Positions 1 through 8,481 of a DNA stretch of 26,000 bases are shown here, one piece after another. Below the pieces are notes generated by a model. It saw only the letters and a list, made by a program, of their open reading frames with translations, did not search any database and had not been told where the DNA came from. Within the stretch, counting starts at the first letter, position 1; the number at the start of each line of letters is the position of its first letter. The stretch is taken from contig CAJNDS010002128.1 in the NCBI GenBank assembly GCA_905221605.1, positions 64,001 to 90,000 on the forward strand, in the 5' to 3' direction. This stretch comes from Symbiodinium natans (Eukaryota; Sar; Dinophyceae; Suessiales; Symbiodiniaceae). Position numbers and translations under genes: made by a program.

Positions 1-55
1 GCGCACTCGGCGGAGTTCGCCCTATCACTTCGACGTCATGTTTTGCGAACACGCT

Positions 56-256
56 TTTCAGAAGCGGGGTACTGGGGCCGGAGTCACAGTGACAAACTAC
101 GTAGCGATCTGAGCCCAAAGCGCCTGTTATACAGGAACATGTGTCAACGTAGCTGTACTCGAATACATGACTGTGCATGCCTATACAAGTGTTCTGCATA
201 CAGCTTCTACTCAACACGAATTCCAACTCGGCGCCTCTAAACAGGAAAATCTCACA
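56..256 (-). repeat. 3' LTR of element 1
   Basis: This 201-bp copy matches 2918-3129 with about 8 substitutions and lacks an 11-bp stretch (tgcgctttttc) present in the other copy near 2967. Roughly 96% identity apart from the indel implies an insertion that is not recent. A purine-rich tract on the minus strand (TAGGACGGG, from 257-265) lies directly before it and is the probable polypurine tract. Confidence 0.85.
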
Positions 257-307
257 CCCGTCCTATCGGCGAGTGGATGAGTGCGCCTCAAACTAAAGCG
301 AGACTGT

Positions 308-1872
308 TCACTCAGCTGGTGCTTCCTTGACGACGGCCTCGTTGCACTCCAAGGCGTCGTTCAGAAGCTTGGGCTTCCTGCTCTTGGTCAAGCAATCCGC
401 CAACTGAAGGTGGGTTGGAATCCAGCGCAGGATGTCACCGAATGGCGTAAAGGCCTCACTTGTTGGCGTGTCGTCAATCCAGAGTGCTTGTCGCAACGCT
501 GTCATCTCGATAGCGAGACGCTTATCCTCCACGGGACTGGGCACTGACGACAACAAGTGATCTGTGAGCGACCTGGACCTACAGTCGGAGTACTGCAGGT
601 GTAGCATCTTCCTCGGTGCCAACTCACTCCAGTCATGCAACGATGGCAGCTTGCCCTGCAACTCAAGGATTGTCGCGCGGATTCTTTCACCGTAATCAGT
701 TGCGCGTTGCAAACTATATTATGCTTCACACTGCAGTGTCGATCGGCAAACCCTCTTCATTGTAGAGCTACCAAACGCCACCAGATGAAACTTGCGCTTG
801 CGTGCATTTACATCACGAGCAGTTTCTGCATCAGTGAGGCAATGCAATCTTCCTCTCTGAGACTTGTGCCCAGGTTCCGCTGCGAACGAAGCATCACAAA
901 ATGTGACCACCGCCAGGGGTCCACTGCCCCACGGCAGCATCTTGGCGCGGAACACAGTCGCCTAGGGCTAGTGCAACCACCCTATTGGCCTCTTTCATCG
1001 TCTCCACAGTTGCAATCGTAACGCGCTGTTGCAGTGCGTTGACACGATACATGAGGTCGGGTGGCTCGAGCCACCCAAGCGAGTGAGCCGATGACAGACC
1101 GTAGCGCTGTTCTCTGTCAAGTGTGACAGGTGTCGTCATTTTGGCATTTTTGGGGATTTCGAGAGGAGTGACAGCACGCGTGTTATCTCTTGAATTAATC
1201 TCGATGGTGCCATCGGTGCGCTGCGTGTACTCCCTACCGCAGAAACTGAAATTGCGCTCTTCGATTCGCCCGATTTTGCAATGATCCAACAGCTGCTGGA
1301 TTTTCAACTCGCCCCCACCGAACGCCGCCCAAAAGAATGAGTGCACAACAAGGCACACAACTTGCCACTCTCATCGCGCGCGTCATATAGTGCAAACATG
1401 ATCTGGGAGGACTTCAGTCCGATGAGTTTGGTCACTTCGACTATGCAATGGTAGAGATTCCTTCCGGCATCCGTCTTGCCGTACACGGGAACACGCGCGA
1501 TCATGTATCCCGATTCTTGAATCTCCTTGTCAGGGACACCCTTGGGATTTCGAGGTGCCTTGATCCTCACCTCTCAAGTGCTTTCCTGGGAAGTAGGCAT
1601 TCGTGATGTCGGCTTTGACTCGCAAACCTAATGACGAAGCCCAGGAACAGCTGAAAGCTAGCAGCTAGTGCTTCCGGCTCAGCTGTTGGGGGGTCTGCCC
1701 TAATGTCCTCCCCTGTCGAGATGTGTTCGAAGTTGCCGCAAGCTACGAGTATTTAGGGCGATATCCGGGCGTGCCCTTCAAGTGTTCGTGCTTATCGGCA
1801 AGCACACACTTGGTGGGTACGCAGATGTGGCCTTGGCGAAGCAACTCTTCCACCTGTTTCTTTAGCAGGGCA
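308..1872 (-). pseudogene. pol: Degenerate copia RT and RNase H, catalytically dead
   Basis: On the minus strand from 1872 the frame reads QVEELLRQGHICVPTKCVLADKHEHLKG, the usual copia RT opening (PTKWVxxDKxEHLKG). After frame changes, 1570-1304 gives APRNPKGVPDKEI and ARVPVYGKTDAGR, both conserved RT blocks. The next block, which should hold the Thr-His-Val-Asp-Asp active site, reads THSFG in one frame and VHSFFWAAF in the other. Both catalytic Asp residues are therefore gone and the frame is shifted. The region 1358-894 continues the connection domain (RVNALQQRVTIATVETMKEA). RNase H follows at 955-308 with CDAS, TLQCEA, SDCRSL and HLQLADCLTK, interrupted by one in-frame TAA after CEA near 717. 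Multiple independent lesions show long neutral decay. Confidence 0.8.
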
Positions 1873-2627
1873 CCACTGCGTGGAATTCTTGGTACTTGGT
1901 CCACTCACCGACCATAGCCTCGTCCAAGCCCAATTGTGCCTCGGCAGGACTGTTGCGGTAGTCCAGTAGTGAGGCCAAGTAGCCGGTTGCGACAGCTTCG
2001 TCGTCGGAAGAACCCATGTCATCTGCATGCTCGTTCTCTTCCTGACGGGAGTGCTGCGCATGATGCTGCGGGTCGAGCGGCTGTGGGAATTCCAGCTCCT
2101 GCAACATTTGGAGTTCGTCGGTGCGTAACTTTCCTAGATGATTCATGGTGAACCCAATGATGCTGAATCTCTGCCCTTCGTAACGTTCAACCATGTGGAG
2201 CTTCTTTGGTTCCGGGAACAAGCTTGCCACACACACGTCAATCACAGCGTCGCCCTGGGGGTTTTCTACCCAGACGTGACCTCCTTTGGAATAACCTCCT
2301 AAGCTCGTGGTGAAGTTGGGCATGCCTTTCATATTCGAGTTATCTTTGCGCAACTCCGCTCGGTATTCGCTTACTTGGACCGCATTCCAGGTTGAACCCG
2401 CCTTTCTCGCAGCGGTGTCGCAAGAAGCAACTCAAATAAGTCACAAAACGCGGGCGCTGCTTGGTGGAGTTGGATAATCCACCGTGCCTGTAAACTCCGA
2501 AACTTGTGGCTAGCTCATCTTCTGTCGCGTCTGGAAACATCGACCTTCGAGTTCTTTCGGGCTTGCCCTCCTTGCACAACTTGAGCAACTCGAGACAATG
2601 GCTCGTCTCAAACGCTCGTGCTTCCAA
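1862..2627 (-). pseudogene. Element 1 polyprotein fragment upstream of RT
   Basis: Two minus-strand open stretches in different frames (2627-2340 and 2353-1862) are remnants of one protein. The first contains FGVYRHGGLSNSTKQRP followed by a YLxxFL-like pattern. The second contains GGYSKGGHVWVENPQGD, then about 35 residues on KLHMVERYEGQRFSIIGFT. The GG-x-W-x-(E/D)-(N/D)-P-x-G start and the H...R-x-x-G-x-R-(F/Y)-S-x-(I/V)-x-F-T end recall the double-stranded beta-helix of 2-oxoglutarate/Fe(II) oxygenase-like domains that I associate with dinoflagellate retroelement polyproteins. That assignment is inference. The end of the second stretch (EWTKYQEFHAVV) leads into the start of RT in a shifted frame, so this is not a separate gene. 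Confidence 0.5.
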
Positions 2628-2917
2628 GAACTCTTACGCTTTTGCTCCATCAATGCATCGGAGTCTTGCTCCGGCGGAGATCGCGCACGATCTCTGCCCG
2701 TCTTATCTTTGGCTTGAAGCTCTTCACTCCTGACGCGAGCTCCCCGACTTAGTCTCTGCTGGGGTGTCTAAACTCAGTACGGGGTCGTACTTCAGCCCAG
2801 CTACCGACATTGCGTCAGACTTGCAAAGTGCGATAAGCCTCAAGTAGACAGGCAGCGCTGCTATTCGTTCGGCTCTCTTGGCTCACACCCAAATCCCCTT
2901 TAGCTCTCTCTTACCAG
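2628..2917. other. Element 1 leader, no clear gene
   Basis: This lies between the 5' LTR and the first recognisable coding fragment. Minus-strand frames are short; one starts MSVAGLKYDPVLSLD and stops soon after. It may be the untranslated leader plus the eroded start of the polyprotein. No recognisable domain. Confidence 0.35.
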
Positions 2918-3129
2918 TTTCAGAAGCGGGGTACTGGGGCCGGAGTCACAGTGACAAACTACGTAGCTGCGCTTTTTCGATCTGAGCCCCAGGCGCCTGT
3001 TATGCAGGAACATGTGTCAACATAGCTGTACTCGAATACATGACTGTGCACGCCTACACAAGTGTTCTGCATACAGCTTCTACTCAACACGAAATCCAAC
3101 TCGGCGCCTCTAAACAGGAAAGTCTCACA
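2918..3129 (-). repeat. 5' LTR of element 1
   Basis: This 212-bp copy pairs with 56-256. Just inside it on the minus strand is TGGTAAGAGAGAGC (from about 2903-2916). It starts TGGTA, as primer-binding sites for initiator tRNA-Met do, but matches less well than the site in the inner copia element. The TGG begins one to two bases inside the LTR edge. Confidence 0.82.
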
Positions 3130-3640
3130 ACGCTTGAAAAGATGACCTTGCATCGTATTCGACCAGAAATTGACTCATTTCGATGGGAGCGGACCTGCAT
3201 GTGTACACCTTACGGGAAATTCTAGAACTCAGAGGAGGTTCGAGCACATGTTGCGCTTTTTTGTATATACGCAAGGCATGTGACGCCGACGTGGTGGGAA
3301 GGATCTCTCTTACGACTCTGGCGTGCTGGCTTGCCCCCGATTTGCGGCACCTGGTTGATGATTTCATGCCAGGTCGCACCGCATCTGAGAGTGCTGCATC
3401 TGCCCCGAGAGCCGCCGCATCGAGGTGGCTCACGGCCTGCCGTTGTGGCACGGAGCTCACATCGCCATCGACACGAAGCTGGTGAGCCCGTTGCCGCGGC
3501 GCGGAGGGCCGCGCCCAGAAGCCGATGTTGAACTCAGGTGCGCTCGGCCACCGCGTGTACCCTGAGCTGCGGGCGGGGGGGCAATGGCGATGTTGGCCGG
3601 TCGTCTTCGGCATGGAGGTTGGAAGGCATTTCAGCCCCAG

Positions 3641-3673
3641 CGCGGGCGTGGGCGCGGGCGTGGGCGCGGGCGT

Positions 3674-3703
<30 letters not shown>
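3641..3703. repeat. GC-rich hexamer microsatellite (GGGCGC/GGGCGT)n
   Basis: About ten tandem copies of gggcgc or gggcgt in an uninterrupted run. The repeat is open in several frames on both strands, giving Gly-Ala, Gly-Arg or Ala-Arg repeats, which explains the long overlapping open frames around it. Confidence 0.9.
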
Positions 3704-3704
<1 letters not shown>

Positions 3705-4147
3705 GGGCGGGCGCTCACCCGGCGGCGGCATTGCCTCGTGTCGCTGGCGCTCATGCACAGACGTTGCTTGAGGAACCTCCGTTGGGACCTGCTCGCCGAA
3801 CGCCCAGGGCAGCGCGACGGATGCGGCCCCAACCCGCGAATCACTCTCTGCGGATGGAAAAAGGTGCGGGGAAAAAACAGCGACACCAAGCGCCATCGCA
3901 TGTCTCTCGTTTTCGCCTATCGCCGTTTCGTTCTTCTTCTTCATGTTTTCCCTCGTCTCGTTTTGGTGTGTTTCTTTGCGCGTCTTCGCTTCGTCCGTCT
4001 TCGCCTTTCTTCTCTTGTCTCCGTAGGTCTTCGCTCAATTTCACGTCGCTCGCTTCTGCGATTCTTTGCGAGTTGTCGCTAGTCTTCGTGTGTCCCGCTT
4101 GGCTTGCAAATTGTCGGATCGCGCCTGAAGAACCAACACCGCCAGAC

Positions 4148-4177
4148 GTGAGTGTAGTGAGTGTAGTGAGTGTAGTG
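4148..4177. repeat. 9-bp tandem repeat (gtgagtgta)n
   Basis: Three perfect copies of gtgagtgta followed by a partial one (gtgcag). Short and of no evident function. Confidence 0.85.
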
Positions 4178-4968
4178 CAGATCGCAGAGTCGGTGGCGGT
4201 GGCCAAGGTGCGCCGGGAAGGACACACCATGGTCTGCACGGGGGACAGCCTGCTGGTCTTCGGAGCGCAATCAATGAGTGGGCACTTGAAGTTGAGGCAA
4301 AGTGGGGAAAGGTATGGAAACAATTGGAAACATGAGGAAACTGTCGCAACAGTCGGCTGGGCGGTAAGAACCATTGCGCATAGCTGACTCCAGTATACGG
4401 GGTCTAAGGAAAAATGCGTTATCAAAACTTCAACACGCACGCAAATGCATGTAAGGGCATGGGGGTAGGGAAACCCCCCATAGTCCTTCACAGCCCTCTT
4501 CAACCAACATGCCCCGCTTTTCTGGCCACGGCCGGCTTGCTGTGGCTTAGACATGTAGTTTGGCTGGCCTCCTTCTGCTGGCTGAAAGAGACTCCTTGGG
4601 CGGGAGCTGCGCGTAACATAAACCCGTAGCCTTCTCTAAGCCCGCAGGGCAAGACCCAACCCCAAAAGACACACTCCCGTTTTCTCCGAGACATTGCTTG
4701 AGCGAGTTTCGTCCGGCCAGGCCAGGGCTGGAGGCGACAGGCTCAAAAACGTCTGGTAAAACCCGAGGCATTGGTGGATGAGGCCCGTCGGGCGCAGAGG
4801 CAAGCATAGCTGTGGGGCAGGCACGGGCACCACCGCGGAGGTCTTGAGGGTGGGGCTTCAGCGGCCCGACCAAACGCAACTCGCATCGCATTTACGAGAA
4901 GATCAGTTGGCGCGGAACGGGTTTGCCCTTAAGTCGAACACCAACCGGTCTCCCCACCTTCACTGATT

Positions 4969-4992
4969 CACACACACACACACACACACACA
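4969..4992. repeat. (CA)n microsatellite
   Basis: Twelve uninterrupted CA dinucleotides. Confidence 0.95.
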
Positions 4993-5227
4993 GAAACGCT
5001 GAATGGTTCAACGGGATGTCCCTGAAGCGACGTGGTCGCTTAAGGGAAGGGCGAGCTCCGCTCACAAGGGGCAAATACTCTCGACCCATGTGCACTGCAG
5101 CGCACCGGTCATGACTGCGCCACTGCACATGCACATCATGACCTTCATGGGTTTTCCTCTAACCCTCCTTCAAGGAAATGGTTCCCTGTAGTAGCCGTCC
5201 TTTTGTTCTAGAATAGGTACCTGTATT

Positions 5228-5370
5228 ATCGGGGTCTATCGGAAAAGGCATAGACCCTTACCCCTACCCGTCTACCCTGATAGGCATAAACCCTTACACA
5301 CAGGGGTCTGTCCAAAAACCGGCGCATAGACGGCGGTACTCTGGCATAGATCCCTATGCGTGCGATAGAC
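5228..5370. repeat. Block of short degenerate 'gcataga-ccc' motifs
   Basis: Motifs related to ggcatagacccttac recur at 5248-5262, 5283-5297 (ggcataaacccttac), near 5323 (gcatagacgg), 5343-5360 and 5363-5372. The reverse-complement form ggggtctatcgg is at 5231-5242. A similar string, cggggtctaaggaaaaa, occurs at about 4398-4414. The copy at 5343-5360 is itself palindromic (GCATAG...CTATGC). The block ends exactly where the 700-bp tandem array starts. Confidence 0.5.
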
Positions 5371-5593
5371 CCGTCTTTAAGTTTTCACAATGATTCCCAA
5401 TCTATTCCAAATTATGTTCAATAAAGAATCTAGATCACATAAACTCTGTACGAGGACGCTCCCTTCTTTTTTTCCACGGTCAGGGGTCAATCAAAAGCGA
5501 GGCGTTCGAAGAGTGAAGAGTTCTTTCGAAGGTTTTCGGTTGGAGCACCCAGCATGTATGCGTTGAGATGCGCACTGGCTGTTTAGGTGCATG

Positions 5594-5640
5594 TTACCGA
5601 TTTGCCCCAACACGCATAACCCCCCCCCCCAAATCGGTAA
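5594..5640. repeat. Inverted repeat around the poly-C tract
   Basis: TTACCGATTT (5594-5603) and AAATCGGTAA (5631-5640) are perfect 10-bp complements flanking a loop that includes the C11 run. The same structure occurs in copy 2, where the C run is longer. Confidence 0.8.
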
Positions 5641-5678
5641 AGAAAACTCCGAGGGTGGGAGGGCGGGTGAAAAAGTTT

Positions 5679-5764
5679 AGCATAGCTCAGCACTAGCATT
5701 GTCCATGTCTGCGTACATCATGGACTGCCCTGCAATGTGTGCTAGTGCGAAACGAGCCATGCTG
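5679..5764. repeat. Long imperfect hairpin in the tandem unit
   Basis: The left arm (agcatagctcagcactagca...gtccatg) pairs with the right arm (catggac...tgctagtgc...gagccatgct) around a short loop containing gtctgcgtac. Paired segments include gcactagca/tgctagtgc, tccatg/catgga and agcatagctc/gagccatgct, with mismatches between. It is repeated in copy 2. Confidence 0.65.
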
Positions 5765-5837
5765 AGAGAACGGCGCGGCGTATTATTCTCAACATCAATC
5801 TACAAATCACCGGTATATCCCAACTTCAGGGGCCTCA

Positions 5838-5866
5838 AAATGTAGTCTAGCTGGGAGACTACATTT
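5838..5866. repeat. Perfect 11-bp stem hairpin in the tandem unit
   Basis: AAATGTAGTCT, a 7-base loop, then AGACTACATTT. The stem is perfect and identical in copy 2 (about 6540-6569). It resembles a terminator or MITE end, but there is no gene next to it. Confidence 0.8.
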
Positions 5867-6069
5867 GGCTGCCTGTTCAGGTGCAACATGGGATTTCAAA
5901 CACATACAGTCCGGATCACAAGGGTGCCTCCAGTGGTCTGCGAAGCACCTTTAAACGGCATGAACGTGTGCGGAGTTCGAAACTAAGTTTGGAAAGATTT
6001 TGGAATCATTGCTCAGCTAAGGCGGCTGCTATGAAAACAGAAAGACAACTTTGTCGCTTCGCGAAGACG

Positions 6070-6772
6070 CCGTCTTTAAGTTTTCACAATGATTCTTAAT
6101 CTATTCCAAATTATGTTCAATAAAGAATCTAGATCACATAAACTCTGTACGAGGACGCTCCCTTCTTTTTTTCCACGGTCAGGGGTCAATCAAAAGCGAG
6201 GCGTTCGAAGAGTGAAGAGTTCTTTCGAAGGTTTTCGGTTGGAGCACCCAGCATGTATGCGTTGAGATGCGCACTGGCTGTTTAGGTGCATGTTACCGAT
6301 TTGCCCCAACACGCATAACCCCCCCCCCCCCCAAAATCGGTAAAGAAAACTCCGAGGGTGGGAGGGCGGGTGAAAAAGTTTAGCATAGCTCAGCACTAGC
6401 ATTGTCCATGTCTGCGTACATCATGGACTGCCCTGCAATGTGTGCTAGTGCGAAACGAGCCATGCTGAGAGAACGGCGCGGCGTATTATTCTCAACATCA
6501 ATCTACAAATCACCGGTATATCCCAACTTCAGGGGCCTCAAAATGTAGTCTAGCTGGGAGACTACATTTGGCTGCCTGTTCAGGTGCAACATGGGATTTC
6601 AAACACATACAGTCCGGATCACAAGGGTGCCTCCAGTGGTCTGCGAAGCACCTTTAAACGGCATGAACGTGTGCGGAGTTCGAAACTAAGTTTGGAAAGA
6701 TTTTGGAATCATTGCTCAGCTAAGGCGGCTGCTATGAAAACAGAAAGACAACTTTGTCGCTTCGCGAAGACG
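6070..6772. repeat. 700-bp tandem array, copy 2 (703 bp)
   Basis: Near-identical to copy 1; the 4-base length difference is entirely in the poly-C run at 6319-6332 and one following A. The near identity points to a very recent duplication or to an assembly error at the repeat. Confidence 0.93.
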
Positions 6773-7026
6773 CCGTCTTTAAGTTTTCACAATGATTCTT
6801 AATCTATTCCAAATTATGTTCAATAAAGAATCTAGATCACATAAACTCTGTACGAGGACGCTCCCTTCTTTTTTTCCACGGTCAGGGGTCAATCAAAAGC
6901 GAGGCGTTCGAAGAGTGAAGAGTTCTTTCGAAGGTTTTCGGTTGGAGCACCCAGCATGTATGCGTTGAGATGCGCACTGGCTGTTTAGGTGCATGTTACC
7001 GATTTGCCCCAACACGCATAACCCCC
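6773..7026. repeat. 700-bp tandem array, partial copy 3 (254 bp)
   Basis: Matches the first 254 bases of the unit and then stops inside the poly-C run, where the flank changes to ttta and then to retroelement sequence. The breakpoint in the homopolymer suggests the array was cut there by rearrangement or by insertion of the neighbouring element. Confidence 0.92.
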
Positions 7027-7043
7027 TTTAAAAGTGACCGTAA

Positions 7044-7509
7044 CTATTTGAGGAGTTCCCAGGGTATCTGTACAGTAGCCATGCACTTCGCGCACAGACT
7101 CTCAATATCAAGTGCAGTCTCACGACCTTTGACCAGGGCTGCTGTCTCCGCAACCAGTCCTCTGCTCGGAGCATCGGCTATGTTACTCTGAGACGGAACG
7201 CGCTCCAGCCAAGTGACTCCATGATCTTTATTCTCGAGCTCGAAGAAAATTGCAGCCAGCAGCAGCATCGTTCGCGATCTGCTCGCCCCTTTAATCAGTA
7301 CTTCTCTAGCAGCTTCGTTGTCCACGAAATAGAGACGGGACAAGGATTCTCGGGCTGCGACCACTGCGAACGCCTCAGCCTGCGCGATCACTTGTTCAGG
7401 GCTGTCCAACCGCCAGAAGCCAACCAGCGAGTCTGGGATCCTCCCTCCAGCGACTAGCCGTGTGCCAGAAATTCAGAAAAGGGATCGAGAACCACCACGC
7501 CATAAGACG
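7044..7509 (-). pseudogene. RNase H of the YDD-type retroelement
   Basis: Read over two frame changes, the minus strand gives VASYGVVVLDPFSE, then GGRIPDSLVGFWRLDS, then a clean frame from 7409 to 7044. That last frame has QAEAFAVVAARE (catalytic Glu), LYFVDNEAAREVLIKG (Asp) and WLERVPSQSNIADAPSRG (Asp). These blocks match the RNase H of DIRS-type elements (FVDNEAA, VPSxSNxADxPSRG). The stop after IPWELLK lies 17 bases from the tandem array, so the reading frame is preserved to its apparent end. Two frameshifts make it non-functional. Confidence 0.75.
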
Positions 7510-8014
7510 CTACCCCATGTTCATAAAGATCACCACGGGACTCACTGGTCCCCCGCAAGCGAAAATTCTAGGCGTGCAGGCGTCTATGAGATCCACCCCG
7601 TAGTCGCAGAGAGAGCGCAAATCAGAAGCCGTCCGCATCCCGGGATCGCGAAGAAAACTTCCCAGGGCTCTTTGCAGCAACTTTAGACCTCTTCCCGAAG
7701 CAAACCCGACAGCAAAATTCACCTGCCCTTGCAGCGATTGGATGGAATGAATATCCCATTTCCCACTCAAGCTCATCTGGAGCAACGCGTCCTTCATCCT
7801 GTCCAACCTGCTAGGCTTGTTGTGCAAGGAGACCACGCCATCAGCGATGCCGCCAGCGTTCAGCCTAATTCCCAGAAGATCGAAGGTTTCTTCGAAAGGC
7901 AGCGATTTCTCAGGTTCAGTTGAGTACTTCCACCCAAGCTTCCGAAGCATGTGCTCAAATGACTCGGAAGAAAGCTTTGCCGAAGCATCCACCTCCAGGA
8001 GTGGAAAGTCGTCG
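7510..8014 (-). pseudogene. YDD-type RT, C-terminal (connection) part
   Basis: The frame resumes at the second copy of the 12-bp direct repeat with DDFPLLEVDASAKLSSESF, in the same phase as the first copy. It continues LRKLGWKYSTEPEKSLPFEETFDLLGIRLN and then the connection helix region (LQGQVNFAVGFASGRGLKLLQRAL). This is the thumb/connection expected after DDFP. It ends at a frameshift near 7510 (VVIFMNMG then stop), after which another frame reads EHGVASYGVVVLDPFSEFL, the start of RNase H. It is therefore the same gene as 8424-9915, broken by an insertion. Confidence 0.72.
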
Positions 8015-8481
8015 ATCTTCTACGCGACAGTCGTGGGTCGAACTAGTCTGCGAATTCGTCGCGAGGTATGGGTTCGTAGGTGGCTTTGTGACGAAAGGGA
8101 TGCCCATGTCACGTATGACCCGTAAGTTGAAAACTTACGTTGTGAAAGTGTTCGAAGCAGCTGGACATCCCATTCAGACAGTGAGTCGAATATCCCATCT
8201 TCGTGATTTCTTTGGAGGCGATGTGGCCGGTTTGGTTGGCAGTATGAGATTGAACCATCCCAATCATGTTTGGGCAACGCTTATTTCTGCTGCGCTCGAT
8301 CCTGGCAAAAGGCCTTGTGGGCAGCGACAAGCGAATGCCCGTTGGATTCCTGATTTCCTTTCCCCAGTCTGACTCTTGTTCTCTCCATCTCCCTCTTCAT
8401 CGATCCTCAGACATGTCGCTAATTCAGCCACTTCGACGCTCGTGAGGCTTAGAAGTAAGTGTCGGTAAAGGAAAGTCGTCG
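8015..8481. other. 467-bp insertion in RT flanked by 12-bp direct repeats
   Basis: The plus-strand 12-mer ggaaagtcgtcg occurs at 8003-8014 and at 8470-8481. The RT frame stops being RT-like at one copy and resumes in the same codon phase at the other, so the segment between is an insertion with a 12-bp target duplication. The inserted DNA has a plus-strand open frame through 8372 (FEAAGHPIQTVSRISHLRDFFGG region) that I do not recognise. It also has a perfect hairpin CGTAAGTT-gaa-AACTTACG at 8121-8139. An 8-bp inverted pair, cttctacg (8016-8023) and cgtagaag (8480-8487), lies near the ends. There is no poly-A tail, and no AG at any boundary allowed by the repeat. Confidence 0.75.

Larger units (their letters stand above)
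56..3129 (-). mobile_element. Decayed copia-type LTR retrotransposon (element 1)
   Basis: Two direct repeats (56-256 and 2918-3129) bound a region whose minus strand carries remnants of a copia-like RT/RNase H. The 5 bases just outside the repeats are the same, acgct at 51-55 and at 3130-3134, which is the 5-bp target-site duplication expected of Ty1/copia integration. In element orientation the LTR begins TGTGAG and ends CTGAAA, so the usual final CA is missing. The whole element is only about 3.1 kb. No Gag, protease or integrase remains, so a large internal part has been lost or the element was non-autonomous. Orientation is minus, like every other retroelement here. Confidence 0.85.
3135..5370. 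other. Intergenic stretch without a recognisable gene
   Basis: Several overlapping open frames occur on both strands here, but they coincide with GC-rich simple repeats and pyrimidine tracts. None shows a domain or a convincing start. About 3905-4030 on the plus strand is strongly pyrimidine-rich (ttcgtcttcgcctttcttct type). Simple repeats at 3641-3703, 4148-4177 and 4969-4992 are listed separately. I see no RNA gene or mobile-element motif. Confidence 0.5.
5371..6069. repeat. 700-bp tandem array, copy 1 (699 bp)
   Basis: Starts ccgtctttaagttttcacaa and is followed directly by a second copy. It differs from copy 2 by two substitutions near 5396 (cc to tt) and by the length of a poly-C/A run (11 C versus 14 C plus one A). 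It contains an imperfect long hairpin, a perfect hairpin, and an inverted repeat around the poly-C. A 72-codon open frame (5881-6099) crosses the junction between copies and has no recognisable domain, so I do not call it a gene. Confidence 0.93.

Noticed and set aside
3641-4177. CRISPR-like array
   Set aside because: The repeats are simple microsatellites without spacers, and no cas genes exist; the context is eukaryotic.
3125-4554. Several long overlapping open frames on both strands (up to about 270 codons)
   Set aside because: They arise from the GC hexamer repeat and pyrimidine tracts, overlap one another, and show only low-complexity Gly/Ala/Arg/Ser composition with no domain.
4618-4640. 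Dinoflagellate spliced-leader-like string (ccgtagcc)
   Set aside because: Only the first eight bases agree with the leader; the rest does not match and no 5S or SL repeat unit surrounds it.
5881-6802. Two identical 72-codon open frames (5881-6099, 6584-6802)
   Set aside because: They are identical because the DNA is tandemly repeated and they cross the unit junction; no domain and no independent coding evidence.
8003-8481. Spliceosomal intron in the YDD-type RT
   Set aside because: With the 12-bp direct repeat the boundaries can slide, but none of the allowed positions ends the segment in AG, and no GT/GC donor fits; an insertion with target duplication explains it better.
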